From Ferrovibrio sp046297895 (GTDB lineage: Bacteria; Pseudomonadota; Alphaproteobacteria; Ferrovibrionales; Ferrovibrionaceae), in assembly GCF_046297895.1 (NCBI RefSeq), contig NZ_JBKBHC010000006.1, positions 124,001 to 188,000 on the forward strand: a stretch of DNA of 64,000 bases. The letters run 5' to 3'. The translations under genes were made by a program, and so were the position numbers. Below, piece by piece: positions 40,216-49,650 of this stretch. Position 1 is the first letter of the stretch; each line of letters starts with the position of its first letter. The notes under the pieces were generated by a model that saw only the letters and a list, made by a program, of their open reading frames with translations, made no database searches and was not told the origin of the DNA.

Positions 40216-41373
40216 ATGGCTGGCGGCCGGTTGCAGACAGAGCGGGATGGGACGGCGTTGCTCCTGCGCCTGACTGGCGACTGGACGCTTGCCCATGCCT
40301 CCATTCTCCTGCAGGGGCTGGATGGGCTTGCCACTGCCGGTCTTGCCAGTAGCCATGTCACGGCCGGAGGCGCCCGGCGCGCCGTATTCGATACATCCAA
40401 TCTGAACCGGCTGGATACCGCCGGTGCGATCCTGATGGTGCGGCTGCATCGCCAGTTGATGGATCAGGGCTTTGATATCGACTGGCCGCAGGCCCGCCGC
40501 GAACACCGGGCGCTGTTCGACTATGTGGTGGGGTCGGGCGATGCCGTCACGGTCTGGCCGCAATCGGGCAGTGGCCTGCTTGGCATCATTGCCTACCTTG
40601 GCTGGCTGACCCTGTTTTTCGTGCGCGAGGCACGCCGGTTTACCGCCTTCATCGGCGAAGTGACCGAAACCGCCGTGTTGACGACCATCCGGCCCGGGCG
40701 CATGCGTTTTACCTCCATGGTTCATCACATGGAGGAAACCGGCCTGAAGGCATTACCCATTGTCGGGCTGCTCTCCTTTCTGATTGGCATGGTCATGGCC
40801 TATCAGGGGGCCAGCCAGTTGCAGAAATTCGGCGCGGAAATCTTCGTTGTCGACCTGATCGGCATTTCGGTCCTGCGCGAGCTGGGTGTGCTGCTCACCG
40901 CGATACTGATCGCCGGCCGATCGGGCAGCGCCTTCACGGCGCAGATCGGCACCATGAAGGTGAATGAAGAAATAGCGGCGATGCGCACGCTTGGCCTCGA
41001 CCCGGTGGTGGTGCTGGTCCTGCCGAGAATGTTTGCGCTGGTGCTGACGCTGCCGGTGCTGACCTTCTTCGCCAATCTCATGGGCCTGTGCGGTGGCGCG
41101 CTGATGGCCTGGAATGCGCTGGGAATCGATCCGGTACTGTTCTTCAGCCGGCTGAATGAGGTGATCGTGCCGCGTACATTCTTCGTCGGCATGGTGAAGG
41201 CGCCGGTCTTCGCCGCGCTGATCGCCCTGGTCGGCTGTTATGAAGGATTGCGGGTCAAACGCGACGCCGAGAGCGTCGGCCGCCTCACCACACGCTCGGT
41301 TGTGCAGTCGATCTTTCTGGTCATCCTGTTCGACGCTCTGTTCTCCATCCTGTTCAGCATTCTCAAGGTCTAG
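40216..41373 (+). CDS. mlaE: Mla-type lipid ABC transporter permease with N-terminal STAS domain
   Basis: A 385-residue protein. Residues 5-120 form a STAS-like (MlaB-type) domain: ALLLRLTGDWTLAHASILLQGL and FDTSNLNRLDTAGAILMVRLH. Residues 125-385 are a five-helix MlaE permease with FTSMVHHMEETGLKALPIVGLLSFLIGMVMAYQGASQL, and IDLIGISVLRELG-type sequence (DLIGISVLRELGVLLTAILIAGRSGSAFTAQIGTM). The pair moves phospholipids between membranes. The ATG at 40216 follows CGAGG; the longer frame upstream overlaps the isomerase start. It heads an operon with the ATPase, MCE and lipoprotein genes. Confidence 0.9.
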   Translation: MAGGRLQTERDGTALLLRLTGDWTLAHASILLQGLDGLATAGLASSHVTAGGARRAVFDTSNLNRLDTAGAILMVRLHRQLMDQGFDIDWPQARREHRALFDYVVGSGDAVTVWPQSGSGLLGIIAYLGWLTLFFVREARRFTAFIGEVTETAVLTTIRPGRMRFTSMVHHMEETGLKALPIVGLLSFLIGMVMAYQGASQLQKFGAEIFVVDLIGISVLRELGVLLTAILIAGRSGSAFTAQIGTMKVNEEIAAMRTLGLDPVVVLVLPRMFALVLTLPVLTFFANLMGLCGGALMAWNALGIDPVLFFSRLNEVIVPRTFFVGMVKAPVFAALIALVGCYEGLRVKRDAESVGRLTTRSVVQSIFLVILFDALFSILFSILKV

Positions 41374-41375
41374 GC

Positions 41376-42173
41376 ATGGCGACCAACGGGCAGGGCAGGG
41401 AGCGGGTGATCACGGTGCGCGGTCTGGTGAACCGGTTCGACGAGACCGTGATTCACCAGGATCTCGACCTGGACGTCTATCGCGGCGAAGTGCTGGGCGT
41501 GGTCGGAGGGTCGGGCACGGGTAAGTCGGTGTTGCTGCGCACGATTATCGGTCTGAACCAGGCCGCGGCGGGTAGCATCGACTTGCTCGGTACCGACATG
41601 ATCAATGGCGACCCGGAAGACCTGCGCGCAGTGCGGCAGCGTTTCGGCGTCCTGTTTCAGGATGGCGCGCTGTTTTCCTCCCTGACCGTCGCCCAGAACA
41701 TCCAGGTGCCGCTGAAGGAATTCTACGATCTGCCGGAGAGCCTGCTTGACGAGATCGTGGCGGCGAAACTGCACATGGTAGGCCTGTCTTCCGACGCGGC
41801 CGGCAAATACCCGGCCGAGCTTTCCGGCGGCATGCGCAAACGGGCCGGACTGGCCCGTGCATTGGCGCTGGACCCCGAGGTGGTGTTCTTTGACGAGCCG
41901 ACCGCCGGGCTCGATCCCATCGGCGCGGCGGCCTTCGACCAACTGGTGCGTGACCTGCAGCAGGCGCTGGGCCTGACCGTGTTCATGGTCACCCATGATC
42001 TCGACTCGCTCTACGCGATCTGCGACCGTATAGCCGTGCTGGCCGAAAAGAAGGTCTTGGTGAGCGGATCGATGGAAACGATGCTACAGGACAAGCATCC
42101 CTGGGTTAGGGAGTATTTCCACGGGCCGCGCGCCCGGGCCGCTGCGATCACCGCAGCGCTGGACAAGAGGTGA
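41376..42173 (+). CDS. mlaF: Mla-type lipid ABC transporter ATP-binding protein
   Basis: A 265-residue ATPase. Walker A is GGSGTGKSVLLRTI, the signature is LSGGMRKRAGLARALAL and Walker B is PEVVFFDEPTAGLDP, with the switch histidine in MVTHDLDSLY. It powers the MlaE permease at the inner membrane. It begins 2 bases after mlaE ends. It carries the MlaF-type GMRKRAG motif, unlike importer ATPases. Confidence 0.95.
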   Translation: MATNGQGRERVITVRGLVNRFDETVIHQDLDLDVYRGEVLGVVGGSGTGKSVLLRTIIGLNQAAAGSIDLLGTDMINGDPEDLRAVRQRFGVLFQDGALFSSLTVAQNIQVPLKEFYDLPESLLDEIVAAKLHMVGLSSDAAGKYPAELSGGMRKRAGLARALALDPEVVFFDEPTAGLDPIGAAAFDQLVRDLQQALGLTVFMVTHDLDSLYAICDRIAVLAEKKVLVSGSMETMLQDKHPWVREYFHGPRARAAAITAALDKR

Positions 42174-42177
42174 AGCG

Positions 42178-43170
42178 ATGGAAACGCGTGCGCATCATCT
42201 GCTGATCGGAAGCTTCATGCTGGTCTTCCTGACCGGCATCGTTGCCTTTGTGCTCTGGCTGGCGAAATCCGAGGTCGACCGCGAAGTCGCGCGTTACAAT
42301 GTCTTCTTCACGGGGTCTGTGGCCGGACTGGGGCTGGGCGGCGACGTGCGCTTTAACGGCATCAAGGTCGGCAGCGTGTCGCAAATCAGCATTGATCGCG
42401 AGAATACCAGCCGGGTGCGCGTGACCGTGGAGGTGGACGCCGATACGCCGATCCGCGCCGATTCGGAGGCGACCCTGCAATTGCAGGGCATTACGGGCGT
42501 TTCCTTCGTACAGATATCGCCGGGCAGCCACGACGCTCAGATCCTGCCAGTGGTTGCTGGGCGAGATCCGACGAAATATCCGACTATCCGTTCCAGACCA
42601 TCAGCCATCGAGGCCTTGGTGGAGGCGGCACCGGAGTTGTTCAACCGCGCGGCCAGGATTCTCAGCGATGAGAATTTGGAGAACCTGACCGGGTTTATCG
42701 CCAACCTGCGTGAAGTGTCGCAGACATTGGCGGCGCGTCAGGAATCGATCGGTCGTGCCATCGACAGTTTCAGCGCAACCAGCGGCGATATCGCCAAGGC
42801 GGCATCGGCAGCACGCGAAATTGCCGATAAGCTTGACCGTGTCATGAACGAAGCGGAATCGACGCTGAAGAGCGCCAACCGGATCCTGGAAGGGGATGCC
42901 GCCGTCGCCGCCGTCGATGCGCGTCAGGCCATGGCCCAGCTCAACAGGCTTCTGACCGATCTGAATGCCGTCATGGAAGAGAACCGTGCGCCGATCCATG
43001 CCATGACGACCGAAGGATTTGGCGAATTCCGCCGCCTGATGTCGGAAACGCGTATCCTGGTATCCAGTCTGGCGCGGGTGGCGCAGCGTCTGGAAGACGA
43101 TCCAAGTTCTGTACTGTTCGGCAATCGCGATGCCGAATACCGCAGTGAAGGGGGAGGGCAGCGGCGATGA
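42178..43170 (+). CDS. mlaD: MlaD/MCE-domain periplasmic lipid-binding protein
   Basis: A 330-residue protein anchored by an N-terminal membrane span (residues 9-29, LLIGSFMLVFLTGIVAFVLW). The MCE domain (about 38-115) includes VAGLGLGGDVRFNGIKVGSVSQISID and LQLQGITGVSFVQISPG. The remaining 200 residues are helical, in the style of PqiB/MCE tunnel proteins, with a Ser/Ala-rich coiled region. MCE rings bind and pass lipids across the periplasm. The stop overlaps the lipoprotein start by 4 bases (ATGA). Confidence 0.93.
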   Translation: METRAHHLLIGSFMLVFLTGIVAFVLWLAKSEVDREVARYNVFFTGSVAGLGLGGDVRFNGIKVGSVSQISIDRENTSRVRVTVEVDADTPIRADSEATLQLQGITGVSFVQISPGSHDAQILPVVAGRDPTKYPTIRSRPSAIEALVEAAPELFNRAARILSDENLENLTGFIANLREVSQTLAARQESIGRAIDSFSATSGDIAKAASAAREIADKLDRVMNEAESTLKSANRILEGDAAVAAVDARQAMAQLNRLLTDLNAVMEENRAPIHAMTTEGFGEFRRLMSETRILVSSLARVAQRLEDDPSSVLFGNRDAEYRSEGGGQRR

Positions 43171-43808
43171 ACACTATCACGAGACGCAGCATGATGCTGG
43201 CTGGCGCTGCACTGCCGCTATCGGCTGGACTGCTGTCGGGTTGCGGCGGCCTGATACCGCAGGCGCCGCCATCCAATCTCTACACGCTTTCACCCAAGAC
43301 CATCTTTACCGACACGCTGCCGCGAGTGGACTGGCAGCTGGTGGTGGAGGAGCCTTTTGCCGCCGGCGGCCTGGATACCCACAAAATCGCCATTTTCACC
43401 AATCCTTACGAGGTGAAGTATTACGCCGAGGCACGCTGGAGCGAGCGCGCGCCGCGCATGGTGCAGACCTTGCTGGTGGAAAGCTTTGAGAATACCGGCA
43501 AGATCGTCGCGGTCGGCCGTCAGTCGGTCGGCCTGCGCTCGGATTTCAATATCAAGGGCGAACTGCGCGAATTCCAGGCCGAACTGAAGGATGGCAGCAG
43601 CCTGCCCGATGCCCATGTGTCGCTGCAGGTCAAACTGGTGGCGCAGCCGCGTCAGCAGATCGTGGCGGCGGCCACCTTCAGCCAGCGGGTGAAGGCCAAG
43701 AATGCGACGGTTCTGGGCGTGGTGGCGGCCTTCGACGAAGCCCTGGGTTACGTATTGCGCGAAACCGTGCAGTGGACGCTGATGACGGCGAAGAAGCCGG
43801 CGGCCTAG
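43167..43808 (+). CDS. ABC-type transport auxiliary lipoprotein (PqiC/LetC-like)
   Basis: A 213-residue lipoprotein. Residues 5-8 (TRRS) and a hydrophobic run lead to the lipobox GLLSGC, so it may use the Tat route before lipidation. The mature part is the ABC_trans_aux domain: NLYTLSPKTIF at the start, DTHKIAIFTNPYEVKYYAEARWSERAPRMVQTLLVESFENTG and FDEALGYVLRETVQWTL at the end. PqiC-type proteins sit in the outer membrane and complete MCE lipid pathways. Its fusion-like overlap with mlaD supports the same operon. Confidence 0.88.
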   Translation: MNTITRRSMMLAGAALPLSAGLLSGCGGLIPQAPPSNLYTLSPKTIFTDTLPRVDWQLVVEEPFAAGGLDTHKIAIFTNPYEVKYYAEARWSERAPRMVQTLLVESFENTGKIVAVGRQSVGLRSDFNIKGELREFQAELKDGSSLPDAHVSLQVKLVAQPRQQIVAAATFSQRVKAKNATVLGVVAAFDEALGYVLRETVQWTLMTAKKPAA

Positions 43809-43814
43809 CTGCGT

Positions 43815-44330
43815 TCATACGCCGCTGCGCAGCTCCACGATCGGTTTGGACATCACGGCTTCCTGGTCCCAGGGGAACAGGATCCAAGTATCCTGGCTCA
43901 CCTCGGTGATGAAGGTGTCCACCATCGGCCGGCCATTCGGCTTGGCATAGATGGTAGCGAAATGCGCCTTGGGCAGCAGGGCGCGCACCGCCTTGGCCGT
44001 GACACCGGTATCGACCAGATCATCCACGATCAGCCAGCCATCGCCCTGTTCAGCGAGCGCCGCCTCGGCGGTCTTGAGGATGTTCACCTTGGAACCGCGT
44101 TCTAGTTCGTTATAGGTGGAGCAGGAGATCGTCTCGATCATGCGCAGGTTCAACTCGCGCGCCACGATGGCGGCGGGGACAAGCCCGCCGCGGGTGATCG
44201 CTACGATGCCACGATAGCCGCCGCGCGCCTGGGCCGCATCCAGCAGGCGCCAGGCCAGGGCCTTGCAGTGACGGTGCAGTTCCTCCCACGAAACCGGGAA
44301 GAATTTGGTATAGCCATGGCCTTCGGTCAT
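43815..44330 (-). CDS. gpt: Xanthine-guanine phosphoribosyltransferase
   Basis: A 171-residue type I phosphoribosyltransferase. The PRPP-binding motif is GWLIVDDLVDTGVTAKAVR, preceded by GIVAITRGGLVPAAIVARELNLRMIETI. TYNELERGSKVNIL and TWILFPWDQEA are found in bacterial Gpt. It salvages xanthine and guanine as XMP and GMP. It is 21 bases downstream of the thioesterase gene on the same strand and may be read from the box operon, although its function is unrelated. Confidence 0.95.
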   Translation of the reverse strand: MTEGHGYTKFFPVSWEELHRHCKALAWRLLDAAQARGGYRGIVAITRGGLVPAAIVARELNLRMIETISCSTYNELERGSKVNILKTAEAALAEQGDGWLIVDDLVDTGVTAKAVRALLPKAHFATIYAKPNGRPMVDTFITEVSQDTWILFPWDQEAVMSKPIVELRSGV

Positions 44331-44351
44331 GATGGGGTCGCTCCGGTCTTC

Positions 44352-44819
44352 TCAGGCTTGTACCGGCATGGTTGCCTGACGGTAGGCTTCGATGGGGCTG
44401 CGGATGCGCTCCGGGATTTCCACCGATTTCAGGATCTTTTCATCCACGATGCAGGAGACATGGGTACAGGTGAAACAAACATCACCGGCGGCATTCCGCC
44501 CCTTGAACTCGTAGGTGATGGTGGCGCGGCTCAGCTTCTCGACCCGCAACTCGACGGTAAAAGGGTCACCGCCCTTCAGCGCACGCTGGAAATCCAGCTT
44601 GGTGCTGACCGTGGGCGAGCCAAGCCCCAGCTCCTTGTGCAGACGCAGGAAGCTGTAGCCGATGATGTCGCGCCAGAAGGCTTCCAGCGTCTCCATCACG
44701 TAATCGAGGAACTGGGTGGTATAGACCATGCCGGCCGGATCGCATTCACCCCACTGTACGATGCGGGGGCAGGAGAAGGGCCGGTCGGGGGCGAAGGCTT
44801 GGGCGGCGGAATCGGTCAT
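44352..44819 (-). CDS. 4-hydroxybenzoyl-CoA thioesterase family protein
   Basis: A 155-residue hot-dog thioesterase. The catalytic motif IVQWGECDPAGMVYTTQFLDYVME contains the Asp-Pro-Ala-Gly-Met segment with the general-base aspartate of the 4HBT/YbgC group. STKLDFQRALKGGDPFTVELRVE follows. In a benzoate cluster it probably hydrolyses excess or dead-end aromatic or epoxy CoA thioesters to recover CoA. It lies 123 bases downstream of boxB on the same strand. Confidence 0.88.
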   Translation of the reverse strand: MTDSAAQAFAPDRPFSCPRIVQWGECDPAGMVYTTQFLDYVMETLEAFWRDIIGYSFLRLHKELGLGSPTVSTKLDFQRALKGGDPFTVELRVEKLSRATITYEFKGRNAAGDVCFTCTHVSCIVDEKILKSVEIPERIRSPIEAYRQATMPVQA

Positions 44820-44889
44820 AGCCGCGGATCATACGGAGGGCCGCGATGAAAAAAAAGCGCGGGCGGGCCAGGCCGGGCGGAAACGACTG

Positions 44890-44916
44890 GGGCGCCCGGC
44901 TGGGGGCCGGGCGCCC
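44890..44916. repeat. 11-bp perfect GC hairpin between boxB and the thioesterase gene
   Basis: Bases 44890-44900 (GGGCGCCCGGC) pair exactly with 44906-44916 around the loop TGGGG. On the minus strand it follows the boxB stop by 26 bases, with no T-run. It may attenuate or stabilise the boxCB transcript before the thioesterase gene. Confidence 0.65.
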
Positions 44917-44942
44917 GTCTAGGAGGGGAGGATAACGCTTAC

Positions 44943-46355
44943 TTACGCGCGGACATACTCGAAATCGACCGGCTGGTTGTTGATGCCGCGGGCCGGCGGG
45001 GCCACCCAGTTGGCGAACTTGCCGCGCTCTGTCACCGGGGTCATCAGGCTGATGACATATGTGCGGTCGGCCTCGGTCGGCAGCCATTCATGATGGCGGG
45101 CATCCCATTCGGCCTGGCTGATGATGCGGCCATTCGGATCGACGCGCAGTTCGGAGAACTGGCCGATCTGACGGTGGAAGGCGCGGTGCGGCAGCTTCAG
45201 CTCGAAATCGATGCCGTGCCGCTTGATGATCTGGTTCCAGCGCATCACGCCACGGGCGCAGTCGGCAACATAATCGTCGCGCAACCGTTCGTTCAGGGCG
45301 GTCAATGCGGCTTCATCCTTCTCGCGGAAGCTGTCGCCGTCGGCTTCCAGCACCTTGTACGCCGCATCGGTCAGCTTGTGATCATCGTTGATCCGCGTCT
45401 CGTCGAAGCGTCCCTTGATACCCATGGTGTAGTAGTTGGCGGCGTTGGTGGAGATTTCCGAGCCGAACAGGTCGATCGAGACGGAGAAGTGGAAGTTCAG
45501 GTATTTCTGGATCGTCGGCAGGTCGATCACGCCATGTTTGCGTACGTCGTCGGTCTTGAAATCCCGCATGACTTCGCAGGTGCGCTGGATCACGCGGCCA
45601 ACGCCGGTCTCGCCCACGAACATGTGATGGGCTTCCTCGGTCAGCATGAAGCGGCAGGTACGCGAGAGCGGATCGAAGCCGCTTTCAGCCAACGAGGCGA
45701 GCTGGAACTTGCCGTCGCGGTCGGTGAAGAAGGTGAACATGTAGAAGCTGAGCCAGTCCGGTGTCTTCTCGTTGAAGGCGCCCAGGATGCGCGGCTTGTC
45801 GTCGTCGCCCGAGCGGCGCTGCAGCAGGGCCTCGGCTTCCTCGCGGCCGTCGCGGCCAAAATAGGCGTCCAGAAGATAGACCATTGCCCACAGATGGCGG
45901 CCTTCCTCGACATTCACCTGGAACAGGTTGCGCAGGTCATAAAGCGAGGGGCAGGTCTGGCCGAGCAGGCGTTGCTGCTCCACCGAGGCGGGTTCGGTAT
46001 CGCCTTGCGTGACGATCAGGCGGCGCAGCACGCCACGGTATTCGCCGGGAACCTCCTGCCAGGCGGGTTCACCCTTGTGATCGCCAAAGTTCACCTTGCG
46101 CTCGGCTTCCGGTTCGGCAAGGAAAATGCCCCAGCGGTAATCGGGCATCTTAACATAGTCGAAATGCGCCCAGCCCTGGGCATCGACGCTGATGGCAGTG
46201 CGCAGGTAGGCCTCGCGGGCCTGGAAGCCCGCCGGGCCCATATCCTGCCACCAGTCGAGGAACTTCGGCTGCCACTCTTCAAGGGCGCGCTGCAGGCGAC
46301 GATTGTCCGAGAGATTGACGTTGTTGGGAATGCGCGAATTGTAGTCGATTGGCAT
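44943..46355 (-). CDS. boxB: Benzoyl-CoA 2,3-epoxidase subunit B (BoxB)
   Basis: A 470-residue diiron monooxygenase that epoxidises benzoyl-CoA with oxygen and two electrons. It opens PIDYNSRIPNNVNLSDNRRL, the BoxB start. Residues at E121, E151, H154, D212, E241 and H244 (in TEPAS, EEGRHLW, FTDRDGK and TEEAHHMF) fall, with an offset of one, on the diiron ligands I recall for the Azoarcus enzyme. Length is typical (about 470). It lies 12 bases downstream of boxC, in one operon driven by the boxC promoter. Its usual reductase partner BoxA is not encoded nearby. Confidence 0.96.
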   Translation of the reverse strand: MPIDYNSRIPNNVNLSDNRRLQRALEEWQPKFLDWWQDMGPAGFQAREAYLRTAISVDAQGWAHFDYVKMPDYRWGIFLAEPEAERKVNFGDHKGEPAWQEVPGEYRGVLRRLIVTQGDTEPASVEQQRLLGQTCPSLYDLRNLFQVNVEEGRHLWAMVYLLDAYFGRDGREEAEALLQRRSGDDDKPRILGAFNEKTPDWLSFYMFTFFTDRDGKFQLASLAESGFDPLSRTCRFMLTEEAHHMFVGETGVGRVIQRTCEVMRDFKTDDVRKHGVIDLPTIQKYLNFHFSVSIDLFGSEISTNAANYYTMGIKGRFDETRINDDHKLTDAAYKVLEADGDSFREKDEAALTALNERLRDDYVADCARGVMRWNQIIKRHGIDFELKLPHRAFHRQIGQFSELRVDPNGRIISQAEWDARHHEWLPTEADRTYVISLMTPVTERGKFANWVAPPARGINNQPVDFEYVRA

Positions 46356-46367
46356 ATTGCTTTCTCC

Positions 46368-48047
<1,680 letters not shown>

Positions 48048-48071
48048 GCTGGTCCTCCCTCAAACGTGATA

Positions 48072-48102
48072 TGCATTATAGTGCAGATTATCGGGGCGAC
48101 AA
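48072..48102 (-). promoter_or_regulatory. boxC promoter with overlapping TGCA-N6-TGCA operator
   Basis: On the minus strand, TTGTCG (48102-48097) and TATAAT (48080-48075) are 16 bases apart and form a good sigma-70 promoter. The -10 hexamer lies inside TGCATTATAGTGCA (48072-48085), a TGCA-N6-TGCA element of the type described for BzdR/BoxR operators in Azoarcus. BoxR bound there would block RNA polymerase. The predicted transcript starts near 48068 and contains the GGGAGG site. Confidence 0.7.
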
Positions 48103-48136
48103 GAATTATTTTTCAGTTTTTGTGCCCGCCACTGCC

Positions 48137-49039
48137 CTATTCAGCGGCTTCCCTGGCTAGCCAGGCCGGATGGGCGCGCAGGGCAGCCGCCAGTTCGGTG
48201 GCAGCCTGATCCAGGCTCTTGCCTGCCGTGTCGAAAGACATGTCGGCTCGGGCATAGAGCGCCTCGCGTTGGGCCAGGATTCGTTTGAGGTCGGCCATCG
48301 CCTCTGACTGACCGGCAATCGGGCGTAGATCGCCCTGGGCAACGACGCGGCCCATATGCTCTTCCGGTTTCGCCTTCAGCCAGATCGTGAAGCAGTGCGA
48401 AAGCAGATGGGCATAGGTGGCGGGTTCCGAGGGCAAGCTGCCGCCGGTAGCGATCACCTTTGGCGTGGCGTCGGCCGTTATGCGTTCCAGCGCGCGGCGC
48501 TCGAAGCGACGGTATGCGGCCTGGCCATAGAGGTCAAAAATTTCGTTCAGTGAAAGGCCGGCCTCGGTTTCGATTTCCTTGGCCATTTCCACGAATTGCA
48601 GGCCGAAAGTGGCGGCCAGACGCTGGCCCAGCGAGGTCTTGCCGGCGCCGCGCAGGCCGATCAATGCGATGTGGCGCTTCACGCTGGCGGCGACGCCAAA
48701 ACGCTCGCGTGCGAAAGCCTGCAATTCCTGCAGCTGTTCGGCATTCAGGTCCTCGATCTGTCGCAGCAGCAGGGCCTGATCCACGCCAAGCGGCGGCCGG
48801 TCGCCGAGGAAATCGGTGATCGGTAGATCCATGGCGCGCGCGATCTGCCGCAGCAGGAGAATGGAAATATTGCCTGCGCCGCCCTCGAGCTGGGCCAGGT
48901 AGCGCTCTGAAACGCCGGAATCGCGAGCGAGGATCTTGCGGCTCATGCCGCGCCTTGCGCGCGCATTGCGCACACGCTCTCCTACAACCTGCAGGAAAGC
49001 AGTGTCGTCGGGGCTGGCCTTGTCGCGGCTCTCACTCAT
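48137..49039 (-). CDS. boxR: Benzoyl-CoA-responsive regulator BoxR (XRE HTH + shikimate kinase-like domain)
   Basis: A 300-residue regulator. The N-terminal XRE HTH (residues 17-78) contains VRNARARRGMSRKILARDSGVSERYLAQLEGG. The C-terminal part (125-300) is a shikimate kinase-like domain with P-loop LIGLRGAGKTSLGQRLA; in BzdR/BoxR proteins this domain senses benzoyl-CoA. The ATG at 49039 is chosen because the alternative ATG at 49048 lies inside the -10 hexamer of its own promoter. It is transcribed toward boxC and has its own copy of the box operator. It should repress the ligase and epoxidase arms until benzoyl-CoA is present. Confidence 0.92.
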   Translation of the reverse strand: MSESRDKASPDDTAFLQVVGERVRNARARRGMSRKILARDSGVSERYLAQLEGGAGNISILLLRQIARAMDLPITDFLGDRPPLGVDQALLLRQIEDLNAEQLQELQAFARERFGVAASVKRHIALIGLRGAGKTSLGQRLAATFGLQFVEMAKEIETEAGLSLNEIFDLYGQAAYRRFERRALERITADATPKVIATGGSLPSEPATYAHLLSHCFTIWLKAKPEEHMGRVVAQGDLRPIAGQSEAMADLKRILAQREALYARADMSFDTAGKSLDQAATELAAALRAHPAWLAREAAE

Positions 49040-49043
49040 GGCA

Positions 49044-49057
49044 TGCATTATAGTGCA
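49044..49057. promoter_or_regulatory. BoxR operator overlapping the boxR -10 region
   Basis: TGCATTATAGTGCA here is identical, in all 14 bases, to the element at 48072-48085 ahead of boxC. Its minus-strand TATAAT (49052-49047) ends seven bases before the boxR ATG, so the boxR message is probably leaderless. Binding by BoxR would give autorepression and could also affect the divergent ligase arm. Confidence 0.7.
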
Positions 49058-49083
49058 ATTTTGTCTGGAGCGCCAGCGGAGTG

Positions 49084-49097
49084 TGCGTTATAGTTCG
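49084..49097. promoter_or_regulatory. Related, degenerate BoxR-type site ahead of the flavodoxin-ligase arm
   Basis: TGCGTTATAGTTCG matches the 14-base box operator at 11 positions and is centred 40 bases from the intact copy at 49044. It is 33 bases upstream of the flavodoxin ATG and contains a TATAGT -10-like hexamer reading rightward. A second BoxR molecule could bind here with lower affinity. Confidence 0.45.
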
Positions 49098-49129
49098 GGC
49101 CCGCGACGGATGCATGCAGGAGAAGGTAG

Positions 49130-49597
49130 ATGCAGATTTCCATTCTGGTCGGCACCATGACAGGCACCGCAGAACTGGTGGCTGGCGATGTGAAAAAGGC
49201 GCTGGAAGGCAAGGGCCACAACGTCGAGGTGCTGCTGATGGACAACCTGAAGGCCGAGGTGTTCGAGCGTCCGGGTGCCTTCCTGATCTGCACCTCCACC
49301 TATGGCCAGGGCGATGTGCCTGACAATGCCCGCGATTTCGTCGCCGATTTGCAGGCGGCCAAGCCCGACCTGACCGGAAAACTGGCCGGCGTGATCGGGC
49401 TGGGCGACAGCACCTACCAGGACACCTTCAACCACGGGGGTCAGCAATTCGAAGCCCTGCTCAAAAGTCTGAACGCAACGCTGGTCGGCGAGCGCATGCA
49501 GCACAATGCCTCGGGCGGCACCCTTCCGGAGGAAGATGCCGTGGCCTGGGCTCTGGAATGGGTGGAACAGGCGGCGCCCTTGGCCAAGGCCGCATGA
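49130..49597 (+). CDS. MioC-like flavodoxin
   Basis: A 155-residue FMN-binding protein. The phosphate loop is VGTMTGTAELVA (residues 7-18), and the flavin loops are TSTYGQGDVPDNARDF and GLGDSTYQDTFNHGGQ. There is no NADPH-reductase domain, so it is a short-chain flavodoxin of the MioC group. Its position, first in the arm divergent from boxR and ahead of benzoate-CoA ligase, suggests it carries electrons for BoxB. In known clusters that role belongs to the iron-sulfur flavoprotein BoxA, absent here. The start follows AGGAGAAGG. Confidence 0.85.
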   Translation: MQISILVGTMTGTAELVAGDVKKALEGKGHNVEVLLMDNLKAEVFERPGAFLICTSTYGQGDVPDNARDFVADLQAAKPDLTGKLAGVIGLGDSTYQDTFNHGGQQFEALLKSLNATLVGERMQHNASGGTLPEEDAVAWALEWVEQAAPLAKAA

Positions 49598-49650
49598 CCG
49601 CTCGCTGACATAAGCGGGCGGCATAAGCAGAATATCCCCGGGAGGAAACA

